From Collimonas rhizosphaerae (GTDB taxonomy: Bacteria; Pseudomonadota; Gammaproteobacteria; Burkholderiales; Burkholderiaceae_D), in assembly GCF_038896935.1 (NCBI RefSeq), contig NZ_JBANDC010000006.1, forward strand, positions 62,001 through 126,000: a stretch of DNA of 64,000 nt, written 5' to 3'. Below, piece by piece: positions 61,937 through 64,000 of the stretch. The notes under the pieces were generated by a model. That model was given only the letters and a program-made list of their open reading frames with translations, made no database searches and was not told the DNA's origin. Every line of letters begins with the position of its first letter. Position 1 is the stretch's first letter. The translations under genes were made by a program, and so were the position numbers.

Positions 61937-62449
61937 CTAGATTGGACGGTTATCGTCGCGGTCGACCGCACGCCGTTGCGGCGCCAGCAGCAGCCACACC
62001 ACGACAGGCCACAGCGCCACGCAGACGAAACTCTCGGCAAAATACAGCCAGCCCGGAAACTTGCCGCTGACGGACATCCGTATCACCAGCTGTATCAGCT
62101 GCGTCAGCAGCATCAGAGGCAGGACGTGCAGCGCCTGCACGCTGACCGAGAACCACAGCACGCGGCGATGGATCATGATGGCAAAGTAAGACAGCAGCGT
62201 GTACGCCAGCGCATTCTGGCCGAGCAAGGTAGCTTCGTGCACATCCATCAGCAAGCCCATGCAAAAGGCGATGCCGATGCCGATCTTGCGCGGCTGGTGG
62301 ATGCTCCAGAACACCAGCACCAGCGCCACGAAATCCGGCACGCCGGGCCACTGGCCCCAGGGCAGCAGGTTAAGCAGGAATGCCAGCAGCAGCGTCATCG
62401 CAATGAACAGCGGATTGGCCGGCAACAGGATGTAATGTGGACGCATCAT
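61937..62449 (-). CDS. mreD: Rod shape-determining protein MreD
   Basis: Integral membrane protein of the elongasome, 170 residues, five or six helices. Typical parts are LPANPLFIAMTLLLAFLLNLLPWGQ at the start and VFWSIHQPRKIGIGIAFCMGLLMD in the middle. It overlaps mreC by 4 bases and is followed by mrdA after 8 bases. Confidence 0.93.
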   Translation of the reverse strand: MMRPHYILLPANPLFIAMTLLLAFLLNLLPWGQWPGVPDFVALVLVFWSIHQPRKIGIGIAFCMGLLMDVHEATLLGQNALAYTLLSYFAIMIHRRVLWFSVSVQALHVLPLMLLTQLIQLVIRMSVSGKFPGWLYFAESFVCVALWPVVVWLLLAPQRRAVDRDDNRPI

Positions 62450-63444
62450 CGGACGCCGGCTCCTTGCGGATTTTTACGCGCGGCTTCGGCATTGCTTTCT
62501 TTCGCCGCTTCCCTGGTCTTGTCGCGCGTGCTTTCGGTCAGCCGGCGCTTGCTCAATATGTCGGCCTTGCTATTGGGGATCGCAGCTTCATCATCCGGGC
62601 GCGCTACGGGATTGGGATCAACCAGCAGGATCAGCAGCTGGGTATGGCGGTCGATGCCGGCCACCGGTTCGCAGACGATATGCGCAAAGGCGTCAGCCGA
62701 CTTGGTTTCGACCTGCACCACCTTGGCTACCGACAGGCCGGCCGGATAAACGCCGTCGATGCCGGAAGTCACCAGCAGGTCGCCCTTCTGGATATCGGCG
62801 TTGGAAGACATGAAACGCAAGTCCAGGTAGCCCGACTGGCCGCGCCCGTAAGCCACGCTGCGCAAGCCGTTGCGCAGCACCTGCACCGGGATCGCCTGGT
62901 CCTTGTCGGTCAGCAGCGTCACTTCGGAGGTAAACGGGAATACGCGCGTCACCTGGCCGACGATGCCGGCGTCGTCGATCACCGGCTGGCCGGTGGCGAC
63001 GCCATGCTGGGAGCCGCGGTCCATGATCACCTTGCGGGCAAACTGGTCGCGCGCGTCGTACAGGATTTCGCTCATCACCGATTTCACGGACAGCCGCTGT
63101 TCGACCCCGAGCAGTTTGCGCAGCTGGGCATTTTCAGCGGCCAGCTGCTGCGCCTGCTGCAATTGCTGGGCGCGTTCGCCTTGCTGGTTGCGCAAGGTCT
63201 GGTTTTCTTTTTCCACCGTCGACAGCGAAGAAAAATAATCGACCACCCTGTTGGCCGCGTCACGCGGCATCAGGGCCACCATCTGCAAAGGATAAAGCGC
63301 GGTGCCGACCGCCTGGCGCAGCAACAGCAAGGCGTGGATACGCGAATCGGCAATCAGCAGGGCCAGCGCCAGCAGCGTGCATATCACCGCCTTGGCGCGG
63401 GCCGAAGCGCCTTGCTTGAAGAGGGGTGGTGGACTGTATTCCAT
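62446..63444 (-). CDS. mreC: Rod shape-determining protein MreC
   Basis: Periplasmic scaffold of the elongasome, 332 residues. A membrane helix near residues 15-35 is followed by a coiled coil (about 70-110: ENQTLRNQQGERAQQLQQAQ) and the beta-barrel domain with VIMDRGSQHGVATGQPV and TSGIDGVYPAGLSVAKV. The C-terminal 60 residues are charged and variable. It lies between mreB and mreD. Confidence 0.94.
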   Translation of the reverse strand: MEYSPPPLFKQGASARAKAVICTLLALALLIADSRIHALLLLRQAVGTALYPLQMVALMPRDAANRVVDYFSSLSTVEKENQTLRNQQGERAQQLQQAQQLAAENAQLRKLLGVEQRLSVKSVMSEILYDARDQFARKVIMDRGSQHGVATGQPVIDDAGIVGQVTRVFPFTSEVTLLTDKDQAIPVQVLRNGLRSVAYGRGQSGYLDLRFMSSNADIQKGDLLVTSGIDGVYPAGLSVAKVVQVETKSADAFAHIVCEPVAGIDRHTQLLILLVDPNPVARPDDEAAIPNSKADILSKRRLTESTRDKTREAAKESNAEAARKNPQGAGVR

Positions 63445-63617
63445 CAGTAATGGACGGGTTCGGTTTGGTCAATGGCTGGCGGTACAAACACGTTCATGCG
63501 CATGTTCATGCCGTAGATACGAAAGCGGGTCGCATGCATCAATGCACCGACCCGGTTGCCGCTGCCCGACCTCAAGAGCACGCTGGAGAGGCTGGGCAAG
63601 CGTCGCATCAATCTGGT

Positions 63618-64000
63618 TTACTCGTAGGAAAAGATCGAGCCCAGCTTGTCCATCCGCTCCAGCGCCATGCCGGAGCCGCGCACCACGCAGGTCAGCGGGT
63701 CTTCGGCCACGATTACCGGCAAACCTGTTTCTTCCATCAGCAGGCGGTCCAGGTCGCGCAGCAAGGCGCCGCCGCCGGTCAGCATCATGCCCTTCTCGGC
63801 GATGTCCGCGCCCAGTTCCGGCGGGGTCTGTTCCAGCGCGTTCTTGACGGCGGAAACGATGTTGTTGAGCGGGTCGGTCAGGGCTTCCAGGATTTCATTG
63901 CTGGAGATGGTGAACGAGCGCGGGATGCCTTCCGACAGGTTGCGTCCCTTGACTTCCATTTCGCGCACTTCCGAACCCGGGAAGGCGGAGCCGATTTCCT
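63618..64000 (-). CDS. mreB: Rod shape-determining protein MreB (5' part outside the window)
   Basis: Only the C-terminal 127 codons, including the stop, are in the window; the frame runs over the right edge. Visible are the GRNLSEGIPRSFTISSNEI segment, the MLTGGGALLRDLDRLL nucleotide-binding motif and the conserved end ERMDKLGSIFSYE. MreB is the actin-like filament that directs cell elongation; it is the first gene of the mreBCD-mrdA-rodA cluster, with a 173-base gap to mreC. Confidence 0.95.
   Translation of the reverse strand, partial: EIGSAFPGSEVREMEVKGRNLSEGIPRSFTISSNEILEALTDPLNNIVSAVKNALEQTPPELGADIAEKGMMLTGGGALLRDLDRLLMEETGLPVIVAEDPLTCVVRGSGMALERMDKLGSIFSYE

Noticed and set aside
1..64000. 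CRISPR array, tRNA, rRNA, prophage or complete insertion sequence
   Set aside because: No regularly spaced repeats, no clover-leaf sequence in any gap, and no transposase or integrase reading frame were seen. This was by eye only; a tRNA scan would be decisive.

Overview
The window is about 60% GC, gene-dense bacterial chromosome. Its gene content (phasin, Smg/DUF494, SlmA, DUF3717, mre/mrd cluster followed by an RlpA lipoprotein, FMN-riboswitch-controlled ribH, long topoisomerase III with a Lys/Ala tail) points to a betaproteobacterium of the order Burkholderiales. Codon use and protein style suggest Oxalobacteraceae, perhaps Collimonas or a relative; the genus is inference. I saw no rRNA, tRNA, CRISPR array, prophage or complete insertion sequence. 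Most of the window is ordinary core and metabolic DNA with two small toxin-antitoxin cassettes and a few repeat-like elements. Layout, 1-14 kb: the 3' part of an S41 protease, a MoeB/ThiF adenylyltransferase and a Tat-exported PhoD phosphatase lie on the plus strand. On the minus strand follow ribH with an FMN riboswitch, a branched-chain amino acid ABC operon (livK-livH-livM/G fusion-livF), slmA, and a HAD nucleotidase. A TraB/GumN protein and a bifunctional-type MnmC with a decayed methyltransferase half follow on the plus strand. 14-27 kb: a YXWGXW-type secreted protein, a large FAD oxidoreductase, a Phd/RelE cassette, a MarR regulator and a membrane protein. Then comes a complete Ton system (exbD-tonB-receptor-exbB) followed by a lipoprotein 5'-nucleotidase and a secreted phospholipase D-like protein, which together look like a phosphate-compound scavenging locus. 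27-38 kb: a DODA-type dioxygenase and DoxX opposite a LysR regulator, a phasin, a patatin/M15 peptidase pair, a ferric-iron ABC transporter split over three transcription units with a 27-codon membrane ORF next to it, a HicAB cassette, a B12-binding radical SAM protein and DUF3717. 38-57.5 kb: a complete ribose operon (rbsBACRKD) with a perfect 22-bp operator, an aminotransferase, topB, smg, dprA, a LysM protein, def-fmt, a mutarotase, a GNAT acetyltransferase and phnCDE. 57.5-64 kb: rlpA, rodA, mrdA, mreD, mreC and the 3' end of mreB, which is the cell-elongation machinery. The observations most worth a second look are the degenerate methyltransferase domain of MnmC, the 189-bp palindromic element whose arm supplies the slmA stop codon, the unannotated 27-aa membrane peptide beside the iron transporter, the Ton/phosphoesterase locus, and the Shine-Dalgarno hairpin between the FMN riboswitch and ribH.
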